Shown here piece by piece: positions 17,281 to 25,711 of a stretch of 64,000 bases of DNA (positions within the stretch are counted from its first letter, which is position 1; the number at the start of each line of letters is the position of its first letter). Both the position numbers and the translations under genes were made by a program. The notes beneath the pieces are model-generated. The model searched no databases and was not told the DNA's origin. It was given only the letters and a program-made list of their open reading frames with translations. Source of the DNA: Variovorax sp. CF079 (GTDB lineage: Bacteria > Pseudomonadota > Gammaproteobacteria > Burkholderiales > Burkholderiaceae_C); assembly GCF_900101545.1 (NCBI RefSeq), contig NZ_FMZU01000022.1, positions 62,001 through 126,000 on the forward strand. Direction: 5' to 3'.

Positions 17281-18143
17281 AGCGATCCCTTGAAGAAGCG
17301 TCCGGTGATGCCCTGCGGCAGCAGGCGCAGCATGACGATGGCGGCCAGCAGCAAAGCCACTTCGCCGATGACCGGCGTGGCGAGGAAGGTGCTGACCTGG
17401 TTGATGAAGCCGAACAGCGTGGAGGCGCTCACGAGGCCGGCCAAGATGGCCGGGCCGCCGCCGATCACGGTGATGAAGGCCTTGGCGACAAAGGCCGCGC
17501 CCATGGTCGGTACCACGCCGGTCAGCGGCGCCATCAGTCCGCCGGCCAAGCCGGACAGCGCCGCGCCCACCGCGAAGGTCACCGAGTAGACCTTGCTCGG
17601 GCTGATGCCCAGCGCATCGGCCATGGCGGGGTTCTGCATGGTGCCGCGCGCGATCAGGCCGAGCTGGGTGCGCGTGAGCACCCAGCGCAGCGCCGCCGCC
17701 AGCACCGCGGCCACCGCGATGATCACCAGCGTGTAGCCGCTCACCGAGTAGCTGCCGATCATGAAGCTGCCGAGCGGCGCCGACACTCCCGCCGTGGTGT
17801 TGCCGGCGATCGAGGTGACGATGCCCACCAGCAGCAGCGACAGGCCCCAGGTGGCCAGCATCGTGTCGACCATGCGGCCGTACAGGTGCCGGATGAAGAG
17901 GCGCTCCAGCACGATGCCGACCAACCCGACCGCGATCGGTGCCACCACCAGCACTGCGATCCAGAGGTTGATGCCGAGCCCGATCGACCAGATGGTGCCG
18001 TAGGCTCCCAGCATCATGAATTCGCCGTGGGCCAGATTGATCACCCGCATCATCCCGAAGATGACCGCCAGCCCGGCGGAGACGATCACCAGGCTGGCGA
18101 CGGCATAGAGCACCTGTACGGCGACGACGGCGACAAGATCCAT
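17277..18143 (-). CDS. livH: Branched-chain/amide-type ABC transporter permease (LivH-like)
   Basis: A 288-aa permease. The N-terminal MRVINLAHGEFMMLGAY is the LivH/UrtB hallmark, and the C-terminal half carries FVAKAFITVIGGGPAILAG. Hydrophobic helices span the whole length. The start is ATG 18141-18143; the upstream frame is a shadow of the binding-protein gene. Five bases separate it from the binding-protein stop. It is the partner of the LivM-like permease. Confidence 0.92.
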   Translation of the reverse strand: MDLVAVVAVQVLYAVASLVIVSAGLAVIFGMMRVINLAHGEFMMLGAYGTIWSIGLGINLWIAVLVVAPIAVGLVGIVLERLFIRHLYGRMVDTMLATWGLSLLLVGIVTSIAGNTTAGVSAPLGSFMIGSYSVSGYTLVIIAVAAVLAAALRWVLTRTQLGLIARGTMQNPAMADALGISPSKVYSVTFAVGAALSGLAGGLMAPLTGVVPTMGAAFVAKAFITVIGGGPAILAGLVSASTLFGFINQVSTFLATPVIGEVALLLAAIVMLRLLPQGITGRFFKGSL

Positions 18144-18148
18144 GGCAC

Positions 18149-19375
18149 TCAGAGCTTGATCACGTACTGCTGGTTGTCCTTCGGGTTCTTCACGAGGTTG
18201 CAGACCGCGCTGGTGTCGCTTGGCTGCTGCTGCTCGAACGTCTTGACGATCTCCAGCTGCTTGTTCTTGACCTCGGCGATGCTCACGTTGAGCACGCAGT
18301 GGTGGGTGGCCGGATCGAGCGAGACCTTGCCGCTGGGCCCCTGGATCGAGATGCCGGATTCGAGCGCGTCGAGCAGCTTGTTGCGGTCCAGCGTGCCGGC
18401 CTTCCTGACGCCCTCGGCCCAGAGCTTGAAGCCCTGGTAGGTGCCCATCGCGAGCTCGGTGATGTTGGGGTAGTCCTTCCCGAAGCGCTTGTAGAAGCGC
18501 TCCTTGAAGGCCTTGTTGTCGGGCGAGTCGAGGTTCTGGAAGTAGTTGTAGGAGACCAGGAAGCCGTCGGTTTCGGCCGGCGACAGCACGATGTGCTCGT
18601 TGCCGCCGGCAAAGGTGGTGGAGGCCAGCGGAATCTTCTTCTGCAGCCCGGCCGCGGCCCATTGGCGATAGAACGAGATGTGCGCGCCGCCCACCAGCGC
18701 CGACACCACCATGTCGGGCCTGGCGGCCTCGATCTTGGAGATGGTCGGGCCGAAGTTGGTCACGTCGAGCGGAAAGAAATCGATGGAAGCCACCGAGCCG
18801 CCGTTGTCCTGCACGAACTTCTTCACCCACTGCGAGGTGATCTGGCCGTAGTTGTAGTCGGCCGCGACCACGTAGACTTTCTTGCCCCACTTGGACATCG
18901 CATAGGGCACCAGCTTGGCGACCGTCTGCGCCGGCGTCACGCCGGTGCAGAAGGTGTTGCGGTCGCACACGCCGCCTTCGTACTGCGTGTTGTAGAAGTA
19001 GACGGTGCGGTAGCGGTCCAGCACCGGGCGGATCACCTCGCGCGAGGCCGAGGTGATGCCGCCGTGCAGCACCGCGACCTTGTCCTTCAGCGCCGCCTGC
19101 TGCGCGAACTGCGCGTACATCTGCATGTTCGACTGCGGGTCGTAGCTCATCAGCTTGAGCTTCTTGCCAAGCAGGCCGCCGGCGGCGTTCTGCTCCTCAA
19201 CGGCCAGCGTCAGGCAGTCCGCCATGGGCTTGCCGTAGATGTCCAGCCCGCCCGACAGGTCGTGGATGCTGCCGATCAGCATCTCGTCGGCGGCCAGCGC
19301 GGCCAGCGGAAGCAGGGGGCCGGTGGTGCCGGCCAGGGTCAGGCCGGAGGCCTTGATGAAGGAACGTCGGTCCAT
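18149..19375 (-). CDS. Periplasmic amide/urea-type substrate-binding protein of the ABC transporter
   Basis: A 408-aa binding protein of the Leu/Ile/Val-amide group. The N-terminal MDRRSFIKASG matches a twin-arginine export signal with cleavage near ALAADE. The segments FYNTQYEGGVCDRNTFCTG and YVVAADYNYGQITSQWVKKF resemble UrtA/FmdD/AmiC-type proteins that bind urea or short-chain amides. The ATG at 19375 is chosen for the Tat motif; upstream in-frame codons add a non-homologous stretch. It is the first transporter gene after the amidase, and delivers ligand to the LivHMGF complex. Confidence 0.9.
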   Translation of the reverse strand: MDRRSFIKASGLTLAGTTGPLLPLAALAADEMLIGSIHDLSGGLDIYGKPMADCLTLAVEEQNAAGGLLGKKLKLMSYDPQSNMQMYAQFAQQAALKDKVAVLHGGITSASREVIRPVLDRYRTVYFYNTQYEGGVCDRNTFCTGVTPAQTVAKLVPYAMSKWGKKVYVVAADYNYGQITSQWVKKFVQDNGGSVASIDFFPLDVTNFGPTISKIEAARPDMVVSALVGGAHISFYRQWAAAGLQKKIPLASTTFAGGNEHIVLSPAETDGFLVSYNYFQNLDSPDNKAFKERFYKRFGKDYPNITELAMGTYQGFKLWAEGVRKAGTLDRNKLLDALESGISIQGPSGKVSLDPATHHCVLNVSIAEVKNKQLEIVKTFEQQQPSDTSAVCNLVKNPKDNQQYVIKL

Positions 19376-19421
19376 GGTGCTTGAACTCCAGGCAATGAGT
19401 AAAGAGTGGGAAGCAGGGGGA

Positions 19422-20939
19422 TCAGATCGACTTCCAGTCGCCGGCTTGCTCGAAGGCATAGGCGGCGCGGTAGATCGTGGACTCGTCGTAGTGCTTCGCG
19501 ACCAGCTGCATGCCGACCGGCAGGCCGTCGACCAGGCCGCAGGGCAGGCTCATCGCGGGGTGGCCGGTGATGTCGAACGCGCAGGTGTTGGGCAGGACCT
19601 CGAAGGCGCGCTGGATCACTTCCTCGATCGGCGCGCCCGGCTTCGGGATCGGCGTCGAGGTGATGGGCAGCGTCGGCATCAGCAGCAGGTCGACGTCCGC
19701 CAAGGCGGCGTCGTAGGCCTGCGCGAGCTGGCGCGACAGGTTCTGGGCCTTGGCGTAGTAGTGGCCGCGATAGTGCTTGATGAAGTATTCGCCGAGGATC
19801 ATCGTGATCTTGAGCGTCTCGGACAGCTCGTCGGCACGCTCCTTCCAGCCAGCGTGATGGTCGACCATGCTGGTGACGTAGAGGCCCTTCCAGTTGAAGC
19901 CGTGGCCGTTGTCTTTCATCATCTGCTGCGTCGCGCCTTCGGCGGCGATCGGCAGCCAGATGGCCGGACCCACGCTGTGCATCGGCACCGAGATTTCCGA
20001 CACGCTGGCGCCGAGGCGGGTGAACCATTGGGCGGCCTTGCGGACCTTGTCGTTGACCGCTTCGCTGGATTGCGGCCATCCGAAACCTTCGGTGACGATG
20101 CCGATCTTCAGGCCCTTCACGCCTTCCTTCATCAGTTCGGTGTAGGGCTTCGCCGTCTGGCCCGCATGCTGGCGCGGGTCGAGCCCGTCGGGGCCGGCGA
20201 GGACTTCCAGCATCAGTGCGTTGTCGCTCACGCTGGCCGTCATCGGCCCGGTGTGGTCGATCGTCAGTTCGATCGGCATCACACCGGTGTAGGGCACCAG
20301 GCCGTGCGTGGCCTTCATGCCGTAGATGCCGCAGAACGAGGCCGGCATGCGAATCGAGCCGCCCTGGTCGCCGCCGATCGCCATGTCGACCTCGCCGGCG
20401 GCCACCAGCGCGGCCGAGCCCGACGAGGAGCCGCCCGCCGAGTAGCCCGTGCGATGCGGGTTGTGCACCGGGCCGGTGGCGCTGGTGTGGGAGCCGCCGG
20501 AGAAGCAGAAGTACTCGCAGACCGCCTTGCCGACGATGGTGGCGCCGGCGTCGAGCAGCCGGGTCGCGACCGTGGCGTCCACATTCGGCACATAGCCTTC
20601 GAAGGTCGACGCGCCATTCATCATCGGCACGCCGGCCAGGCAGACGTTGTCCTTGAGCACGACCGTCCTGCCCAGCAGCTTGCCGCTGGCGGCGCCCTTG
20701 ACGGTGGTCTTCACATACCACGCGCCGTACTTGTTTTCTTCGCCCGTCGGGCGGTAGCCGGGCGTGCGGGCATAGCTCACCTGCGGCAGGAAATCGGGCA
20801 TCTCGTCGACTACATCGTAGGCGTCGAAGTTGCCTTGCAACAGGGTGTTGTAGGTGCTCAGTTGCTCGGGCGAGAGATGGATGCCGAGATCCAGGGCGAC
20901 CTGGTCGAGCTGGGCGAGGGTGGGGCGTTTGACTGCCAT
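19422..20939 (-). CDS. Amidase (amidase-signature family)
   Basis: A 505-aa amidase hydrolysing amides to carboxylic acids and ammonia. The catalytic Ser-cisSer-Lys triad is visible: Lys in GRTVVLKDNVCLAG, Ser in GYSAGGSSSGSAALVAAG, and the second Ser in GGDQGGSIRMPASFCG. These motifs and the length fit the nitrile-degradation amidases known from Rhodococcus. It lies between an AmiC-like sensor gene and the transporter genes on the same strand. With the nitrile hydratase at 2-3.5 kb it would complete nitrile to acid conversion. A 45-bp palindrome lies 47-91 bases before its start. Confidence 0.92.
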   Translation of the reverse strand: MAVKRPTLAQLDQVALDLGIHLSPEQLSTYNTLLQGNFDAYDVVDEMPDFLPQVSYARTPGYRPTGEENKYGAWYVKTTVKGAASGKLLGRTVVLKDNVCLAGVPMMNGASTFEGYVPNVDATVATRLLDAGATIVGKAVCEYFCFSGGSHTSATGPVHNPHRTGYSAGGSSSGSAALVAAGEVDMAIGGDQGGSIRMPASFCGIYGMKATHGLVPYTGVMPIELTIDHTGPMTASVSDNALMLEVLAGPDGLDPRQHAGQTAKPYTELMKEGVKGLKIGIVTEGFGWPQSSEAVNDKVRKAAQWFTRLGASVSEISVPMHSVGPAIWLPIAAEGATQQMMKDNGHGFNWKGLYVTSMVDHHAGWKERADELSETLKITMILGEYFIKHYRGHYYAKAQNLSRQLAQAYDAALADVDLLLMPTLPITSTPIPKPGAPIEEVIQRAFEVLPNTCAFDITGHPAMSLPCGLVDGLPVGMQLVAKHYDESTIYRAAYAFEQAGDWKSI

Positions 20940-20985
20940 GGCGGACTCCGTGAATAAGACGTCGATCGGCAGTCAGTGTGGGAGA

Positions 20986-21030
20986 TTTTATTTTCCTGGT
21001 CAAGCATTTTGCTTGCCTTGGAAAATAAAA
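20986..21030. promoter_or_regulatory. 45-bp composite palindrome upstream of the amidase gene
   Basis: Outer arms TTTTATTTTCC (20986-20996) and GGAAAATAAAA (21020-21030) enclose a second perfect pair CAAGC (21001-21005) and GCTTG (21011-21015). Four bases lie between outer and inner arms on each side and five bases form the loop. It sits after the AmiC-like gene stop and before the amidase start. It could act as an operator, as a bidirectional terminator, or both. AT-rich arms in this GC-rich DNA make chance unlikely. Confidence 0.75.
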
Positions 21031-21061
21031 AAGGGATCGGAATCCCTCTGTGGCACGTTAT

Positions 21062-22171
21062 TCAAAGGCGCGCGATCACCTTGTAGTGGTGGCCTTCGGC
21101 CTGGGCGAGATAGATCGGCACCTTGCAGGCCTGGCCGCCGGCGTACACGGCGCCGCGCGCGCTGCGGTAGTGAAAGGGCTCATCGCCCAGACGGCGGAAA
21201 TCGGTCCAGGGCGCGGCCTCGCGCCCCAGCAGTTCCGCGAGGAAGTGCACCCCTTCATAGGTCGACTGGCCGAAGGTGTTCAGCGTCGGCGCGCGTTCGC
21301 CGAAATGGCCGTAGTAGCGCTCCTTGAATGCGAGGTTGTCGTCGGTGTCGAGCGTGGCGAAGTAGCCGCAGGCGACATAGAGGTTGTCGGTGTTGTCGGC
21401 GCCGATTCCCAGCAGTTCGTTCTCGCCGATGGCGCAGGACAGCCGCACCATGTCGCGCGCCAGCCCTTCGCGCCCGAAGGCCCGGTTGAACTCGATCGCG
21501 TCCTGGCCGATCAGCGAGAGCAGCACCGCATCCGCACGGCTTCGGCGCAACTGCGACAACACCTCCGCGTAGTCGCTGGTGCCCAGGGGCAGGTACCTTT
21601 CGCCCACCACCGTGCCGCCCGTCTCGGCGACGTAGTCGCGGGCCATCGCATGCGACACATGCGGCCACACGTAGTCGTTGCCGATGAACATCCAGCGCTT
21701 TGGCCGCTGGTGCCGGCCCAGCCATGCGATGGCCGGACGCAGTTGGCTCGCCGTGGTCTCGCCGATGGCAAACACCCCGGGCGTGTGTTCCCCGCCTTCG
21801 TACAAGGGCGTGTAGACGAAGGGTAGCTGTCCGCCGACTGCCGCCAGGATGCGTTGCCGCACGGCGCTGGTGTGCATGCCGATCAGCGCATCGACATCGT
21901 CGTTTTCCACCAGCTCCAGGAGCGTGCGCTCGAGGTCCGGCGCATCGTCCGCCGCGTTGATGGTCAGCAGCTGGCAGGCCTGGCCGTTGATGCCGGCGCG
22001 CTGGTTGAGCTCGGCGACGGCCAGCCGCGCCGATGCCAGGGCGGAAGGCCCCCAGATGCCCACCGTTCCGCCCAAGGGGACGCACAGGGCGATGCGCAGA
22101 TCGTGCTGCGGTGGCCTGCGCGGGCGTGCGGCGAATCCCATCGGGCCCGGACTTGCGGATATTGACGCCAT
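21062..22171 (-). CDS. AmiC-like amide-sensing protein lacking a signal peptide
   Basis: A 369-aa periplasmic-binding-protein fold related to AmiC, the cytosolic amide sensor of Pseudomonas amidase operons. Examples are PFVYTPLYEGGEHTPGVFA, FIGNDYVWPHVSHAMAR and FATLDTDDNLAFKERYYGHFG. The start at ATG 22171 is set by a GGAG seven bases upstream; the N-terminus (MASISASPGPMGFAARPRR) has no hydrophobic signal core, so it is probably cytoplasmic. In Pseudomonas, AmiC binds the antiterminator AmiR. No AmiR gene is adjacent; a divergent MarR gene takes that position. It likely tunes expression of the amidase and transporter genes. Confidence 0.8.
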   Translation of the reverse strand: MASISASPGPMGFAARPRRPPQHDLRIALCVPLGGTVGIWGPSALASARLAVAELNQRAGINGQACQLLTINAADDAPDLERTLLELVENDDVDALIGMHTSAVRQRILAAVGGQLPFVYTPLYEGGEHTPGVFAIGETTASQLRPAIAWLGRHQRPKRWMFIGNDYVWPHVSHAMARDYVAETGGTVVGERYLPLGTSDYAEVLSQLRRSRADAVLLSLIGQDAIEFNRAFGREGLARDMVRLSCAIGENELLGIGADNTDNLYVACGYFATLDTDDNLAFKERYYGHFGERAPTLNTFGQSTYEGVHFLAELLGREAAPWTDFRRLGDEPFHYRSARGAVYAGGQACKVPIYLAQAEGHHYKVIARL

Positions 22172-22230
22172 GAGTTGCTCCAGGGGGTGCACCAAGATGG
22201 CGCCGGATGACCAAACGCCACGCAGCATGC

Positions 22231-22259
22231 ACCGATCCTTTCCAAGGAAATAGATCGGT
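22231..22259. promoter_or_regulatory. 29-bp palindrome between the divergent MarR and AmiC-like genes
   Basis: Perfect outer arms ACCGATC (22231-22237) and GATCGGT (22253-22259) flank an inner TTTCC-AA-GGAAA dyad (22239-22250). It lies 41 bases before the MarR start and 60 bases before the AmiC-like start, where a shared operator is expected. The inner TTTCC/GGAAA arms also occur in the palindrome before the amidase gene, suggesting one regulator for both sites. Confidence 0.75.
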
Positions 22260-22299
22260 CCTAAAATAAGCGCCTGCGTTCCGACTCGATGCACTAACC

Positions 22300-22731
22300 A
22301 TGCCCACTGAAAACATCTCCAGTTACCTGGCATTCCTGCTGGCCTCGGCCAACCGGCAGATGCGCATCGGCCTGGCGCAATCCATCGCCGCCGAAGAAGT
22401 GACCGAAGAGCACTGGCGCATCCTCCAAGTCCTGTCGGACGAAAAAGGGCGTTCGATGGGCGAGCTGGCGCAGGCGGTGCTTCTGAACCATCCGGCGCTG
22501 ACCAAGAACATCGACAAGCTGGTCAACCGCGGCCTGGTGCTGCGCGCCGCCGACAGTGTGGACAGCCGCAAGGTCGTTGTCTACATCAGCGATCTGGGCC
22601 TGGAGACCGTGGCGCGGCTCAAGGCCAGCGTGGATGCTCATCATGGGGCCATCGAGGAAGCACTGGGCCCGCGCAAGACACAGCAGCTCAAGCGGCTGCT
22701 GGAGCAGTTCATCGAGGATTCGGCTTCCTGA
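22300..22731 (+). CDS. MarR-family transcriptional regulator
   Basis: A 143-aa winged-helix regulator. EEVTEEHWRILQVLSDEKGRSMGELAQAVLLNHPALTKNIDKL forms the helix-turn-helix, followed by the wing DSVDSRKVVVYISDLG, and helices at both ends make the dimer interface. The length is typical for MarR. It is divergent from the AmiC-like gene, with a 29-bp palindrome between them that is a likely operator. The ligand is unknown, but context points to an amide, acid or other degradation product. Confidence 0.9.
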   Translation: MPTENISSYLAFLLASANRQMRIGLAQSIAAEEVTEEHWRILQVLSDEKGRSMGELAQAVLLNHPALTKNIDKLVNRGLVLRAADSVDSRKVVVYISDLGLETVARLKASVDAHHGAIEEALGPRKTQQLKRLLEQFIEDSAS

Positions 22732-22821
22732 GCGGCGCAGACCACGCTGCCGGGAATACCCCGTGGCAGATGGTCCGTTCACCAACCAATATTCCGGCTT
22801 CCTTTTCTTCGAGGGTTCAGC

Positions 22822-23550
22822 ATGGCCAATTTCGTTCTGGTTCATGGCGCCTGGCATGGCGGCTGGTGTTGGCGCGAGACGGCGCAGGCATTGCGCGCGG
22901 CCGGGCATACGGTGTTCACACCCACGCACACCGGCGTCGGCGAGCGCTTCCACCAGTCGGCGGAAAACATCACGCTCGAGACGCACATCCGCGACGTCTG
23001 CGGCTGCATCGAATGGGAAGAGCTGCAGGACGTGATCCTGGTCGGCCACTCGTACGGCGGCATGGTCATCACCGGCGTGGCCGACCGCATGAGCGACAAG
23101 GTGCGTTCGCTGGTCTACCTCGATGCCTTCGTGCCCGAGAACGGCGACTCGCTCAACGGCCTGCTGTCGAAGGCGCTCGCGCCCGAAGTGGCGGCGCAGT
23201 TCCTGAGCGCTTTTCGCGGTACGGCGCTGTCCGGCAACAGCGGCCTGATGCAGCCGATTCCGGCCGAAGTGTTCAACGTCGTGCAGGCCAACCGCGCCCG
23301 CGTCGACCGCCTGTGCCGGCCGCAGGCGCTGGCGACCTTCGAGATGCCGCTGCTGCTCACCGGCGCCGTCGACACGATCGCGAGCCGGCTCTACATCCTG
23401 GCCGATGGCTGGGATCCGAGTCCGTTCCGCTATTTCGCGGCCAAGGTCGATGGCGCGCCCGGCTGGCGTGTCCTGAAGATGCCGGTCAGCCACGACGTGA
23501 TGGTCGACATGCCGAGTGAACTCGCCGCGGAGCTTCTGAAACTGGCTTGA
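22822..23550 (+). CDS. Alpha/beta hydrolase (esterase)
   Basis: A 242-aa hydrolase beginning FVLVHGAWHGGWCWRET, which contains the oxyanion HG motif. LVGHSYGGMVITGV supplies the nucleophile Ser, and a C-terminal SHDVMVDMP supplies the catalytic His. This pattern is that of the plant MES/salicylate-esterase-like and bacterial EstC/pyrethroid-esterase group. No signal peptide is seen. It stands between the MarR gene and a two-component system and may be transcribed alone or with marR, 90 bases upstream. The substrate cannot be inferred. Confidence 0.87.
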   Translation: MANFVLVHGAWHGGWCWRETAQALRAAGHTVFTPTHTGVGERFHQSAENITLETHIRDVCGCIEWEELQDVILVGHSYGGMVITGVADRMSDKVRSLVYLDAFVPENGDSLNGLLSKALAPEVAAQFLSAFRGTALSGNSGLMQPIPAEVFNVVQANRARVDRLCRPQALATFEMPLLLTGAVDTIASRLYILADGWDPSPFRYFAAKVDGAPGWRVLKMPVSHDVMVDMPSELAAELLKLA

Positions 23551-23586
23551 AAGCGCGAGCGACAGGGGTGGTAGTCTTGCCGCCCC

Positions 23587-24948
23587 ATGAATCTCCGCAC
23601 CAAGATCGTTGCGCTCGCCGTCGCGCCGCTCCTGATCGCGCTGGTGCTGGTGGCGCTCGCAGTGCGCCACCAGGAGCGCGACCTGGCACAGCGTGAACGC
23701 GCCCTGATCGAGCAGACCTACATGGCACAGCGGCGCAGCGAACTGCGCAGCTATGTCGAACTGGCCGTCAGCACCGTGCGGCCGCTGTACGACGCAGGGC
23801 TGGACGACGAGGCGACGCGCACCGAGGCCCTGCGCCGGCTTGCCGCGCTCGACTACGGCGACGACGGCTACTTCTTTGTCTACGACCTGCAGGGCCGGTC
23901 GCTCATGCACTCGCGCCAGCCCGACCTGGTCGGCCGGAACCTGTGGGAGCTGCGCGATTCGCAGGGGCGCTTCACGATCCAGGACCTGCTCGCGCGGGCC
24001 CGCGCAGGCGGCGGCTACGTCGAGTACCAGTGGCGCAAGCCCTCGAGCGCGCAGACCGCGCCCAAGCTCGGCTACGTGACGGCGCTGCCGCGCTGGAACT
24101 GGATGGTCGGCACCGGCCTGTACCTCGACGACATCGAGGCGACGATGCAGACGCTGGACCGGCAGGTGAGCCTCAACGTGACCACCACCATGCTGTGGAT
24201 CGCCGGCATCGCCGCGCTGTGCCTGGGTGTGGTGAGCGCCACCGGCCTGCTGCTGAACCTGAGCGAGCACCGCATTGCCGAAGCCAAGCTGCGGCTCCTG
24301 GCGCGCCAGGTCGTGCAGTCGCAGGAAGAGGAGCGTGGCCATCTCGCGCGCGAGCTGCACGACGGCACCAGCCAGACGCTGGTGTCGGCCAAGCTCTTGA
24401 TCGAATCGGCCGTCGATGCGCTGGAGCGCGCGCAGCAGAACGCGCCGCCGGCGCTCGGCAAGGCCCTGCAGCGGCTCAACGAGTCGCTCGCCGAAGTGCG
24501 GCGCATCTCGCACCGGCTGCGGCCGGCCTTGCTCGACACGCTGGGGCTGCCGGCCGCGCTCGAGCGGCTTGCGGCCGAGTTCGGCGAGGAGGGCGCTGTC
24601 CATGCGGCGGTCGCCGTCGAAGGCTTGCCGCGCGAGCTGACGGAGGAAGTGAAGACCGCACTGTTCCGCGTGACGCAGGAAGCATTGACCAACGTGCGCA
24701 AGCATGCGCAGGCGCGGCAGGTGCGCATCGCGCTCGATTTCTCGGACGATCGCGTGCGGCTCGAGGTGGCCGACGACGGCGTCGGCTTCGACGTGGAAGC
24801 CATGCAACTGGACCCGAAGCGCGGCATCGGGCTGCGTAACATGCGCGAGCGCGTGGCCTCGGTCGGTGGACGGCTCGAAATGCGATCCGGCAGCGGCGGA
24901 ACGACCATCGTGGCCGATGTGCCGGCGCACAGCCTGGAGCTCGCATGA
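23587..24948 (+). CDS. Sensor histidine kinase with extracytoplasmic Cache domain (NarL-type)
   Basis: A 453-aa membrane kinase. The first transmembrane helix is at about residues 7-27. A single Cache domain follows (YGDDGYFFVYDLQGRSLMHS and PRWNWMVGTGLYLDDIE), then a second helix at about 200-225. The HisKA_3 dimerisation box EEERGHLARELHDGTSQTL has phospho-acceptor His258, and a C-terminal ATPase domain has DDGVGFD and GIGLRNMRERV. Such Cache kinases often sense small carboxylates. Its stop overlaps the response regulator start by four bases, and the pair precedes cstA, suggesting control of that transporter. Confidence 0.92.
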   Translation: MNLRTKIVALAVAPLLIALVLVALAVRHQERDLAQRERALIEQTYMAQRRSELRSYVELAVSTVRPLYDAGLDDEATRTEALRRLAALDYGDDGYFFVYDLQGRSLMHSRQPDLVGRNLWELRDSQGRFTIQDLLARARAGGGYVEYQWRKPSSAQTAPKLGYVTALPRWNWMVGTGLYLDDIEATMQTLDRQVSLNVTTTMLWIAGIAALCLGVVSATGLLLNLSEHRIAEAKLRLLARQVVQSQEEERGHLARELHDGTSQTLVSAKLLIESAVDALERAQQNAPPALGKALQRLNESLAEVRRISHRLRPALLDTLGLPAALERLAAEFGEEGAVHAAVAVEGLPRELTEEVKTALFRVTQEALTNVRKHAQARQVRIALDFSDDRVRLEVADDGVGFDVEAMQLDPKRGIGLRNMRERVASVGGRLEMRSGSGGTTIVADVPAHSLELA

Positions 24949-25574
24949 CGCAGCCATCCGCGGTTCGCCTGTTCCTCGTCGACGACCATCCGCTGGTGCG
25001 CGACGGCCTGCGCGCGCGCCTCGATCCGCTGCCGGGCATCGAGATCGTCGGCGAAGCCGGCAGCGCCGCCGAAGCCCTGGTGCTGATCGAGCGACTGCAG
25101 CCCGATCTCGTGCTGGCCGATGTCGGCATGAAGGACATGAACGGCATCGAGCTCGCGGCTTTGCTGCAGCAGCGGCAGCCCGCGGTGCGCGTGGTGATGC
25201 TCAGCATGTACGACAACCCCGAGTACGTGCAGCAGGCCCTGCAGGCCGGCGCGCGCGGCTATGTGCTGAAGGATGCACCGGCGGCCGAGATCGTTGCCGC
25301 CATCGATGCGGTCTCGGCCGGCGGCACTTTCCTGAGCCCGGCTGTTTCGCAGCGGCTGTTCCGCAACCAGGCGCCCAAGCCGTTGCTCACGCCGCGCGAG
25401 AGCGAGATCCTGTCGGCGCTGGGCCGCGGCCAGTCGAGCAAGCAGATCGCGCGCGAGCTGGGCTTGAGCGTGCGCACGATCGAGGCGCACCGCCAGAGCA
25501 TCAAGCGCCGGCTCGGCATCGAGGGGCAGGCCGAGCTGATCAAGTACGCGGTGGAGCACGCACGCATCAAATAG
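24945..25574 (+). CDS. NarL/FixJ-type response regulator
   Basis: A 209-aa two-domain regulator. The receiver has acidic pocket residues Asp13 and Asp14, phospho-acceptor Asp59 (LADVGMKDMNG) and a conserved Lys in YVLKDAP. The C-terminal LuxR-type helix-turn-helix is LTPRESEILSALGRGQSSKQIARELGLSVRTIEAHR. The ATG overlaps the kinase stop, so the two are translationally coupled. The likely target is the cstA promoter immediately downstream, where a CTAGGGTTTCCC element is found. Confidence 0.93.
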   Translation: MTQPSAVRLFLVDDHPLVRDGLRARLDPLPGIEIVGEAGSAAEALVLIERLQPDLVLADVGMKDMNGIELAALLQQRQPAVRVVMLSMYDNPEYVQQALQAGARGYVLKDAPAAEIVAAIDAVSAGGTFLSPAVSQRLFRNQAPKPLLTPRESEILSALGRGQSSKQIARELGLSVRTIEAHRQSIKRRLGIEGQAELIKYAVEHARIK

Positions 25575-25599
25575 CTCTCCCCAGGCTTGGTGTTCCTGG

Positions 25600-25614
25600 A
25601 ACTAGGGTTTCCCA
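25600..25614. promoter_or_regulatory. CTAGGG-type element upstream of cstA
   Basis: The 137-base gap between the response regulator and cstA contains AACTAGGGTTTCCCA. The same kind of string, CTAGGGAAATCCC, occurs on the minus strand upstream of xoxF (56438-56452). A binding site for a NarL-type regulator is a reasonable guess, but with two examples the motif is only suggestive. Confidence 0.35.
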
Positions 25615-25711
25615 TTACGCAATGCCACGTGGGCGATCCGCGCGGTGTGACGGATGCCGGCGCGGCCAAGGCTCGCCAAACTCCCGGGGTTCAAATCAAG
25701 GAGACATCCGC

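Noticed and set aside
22294..24957. An 887-codon minus-strand open frame opposite marR, the esterase and the histidine kinase
   Set aside because: It spans three well-supported genes on the other strand and shows only shadow-like Arg/Ala/His-rich composition.
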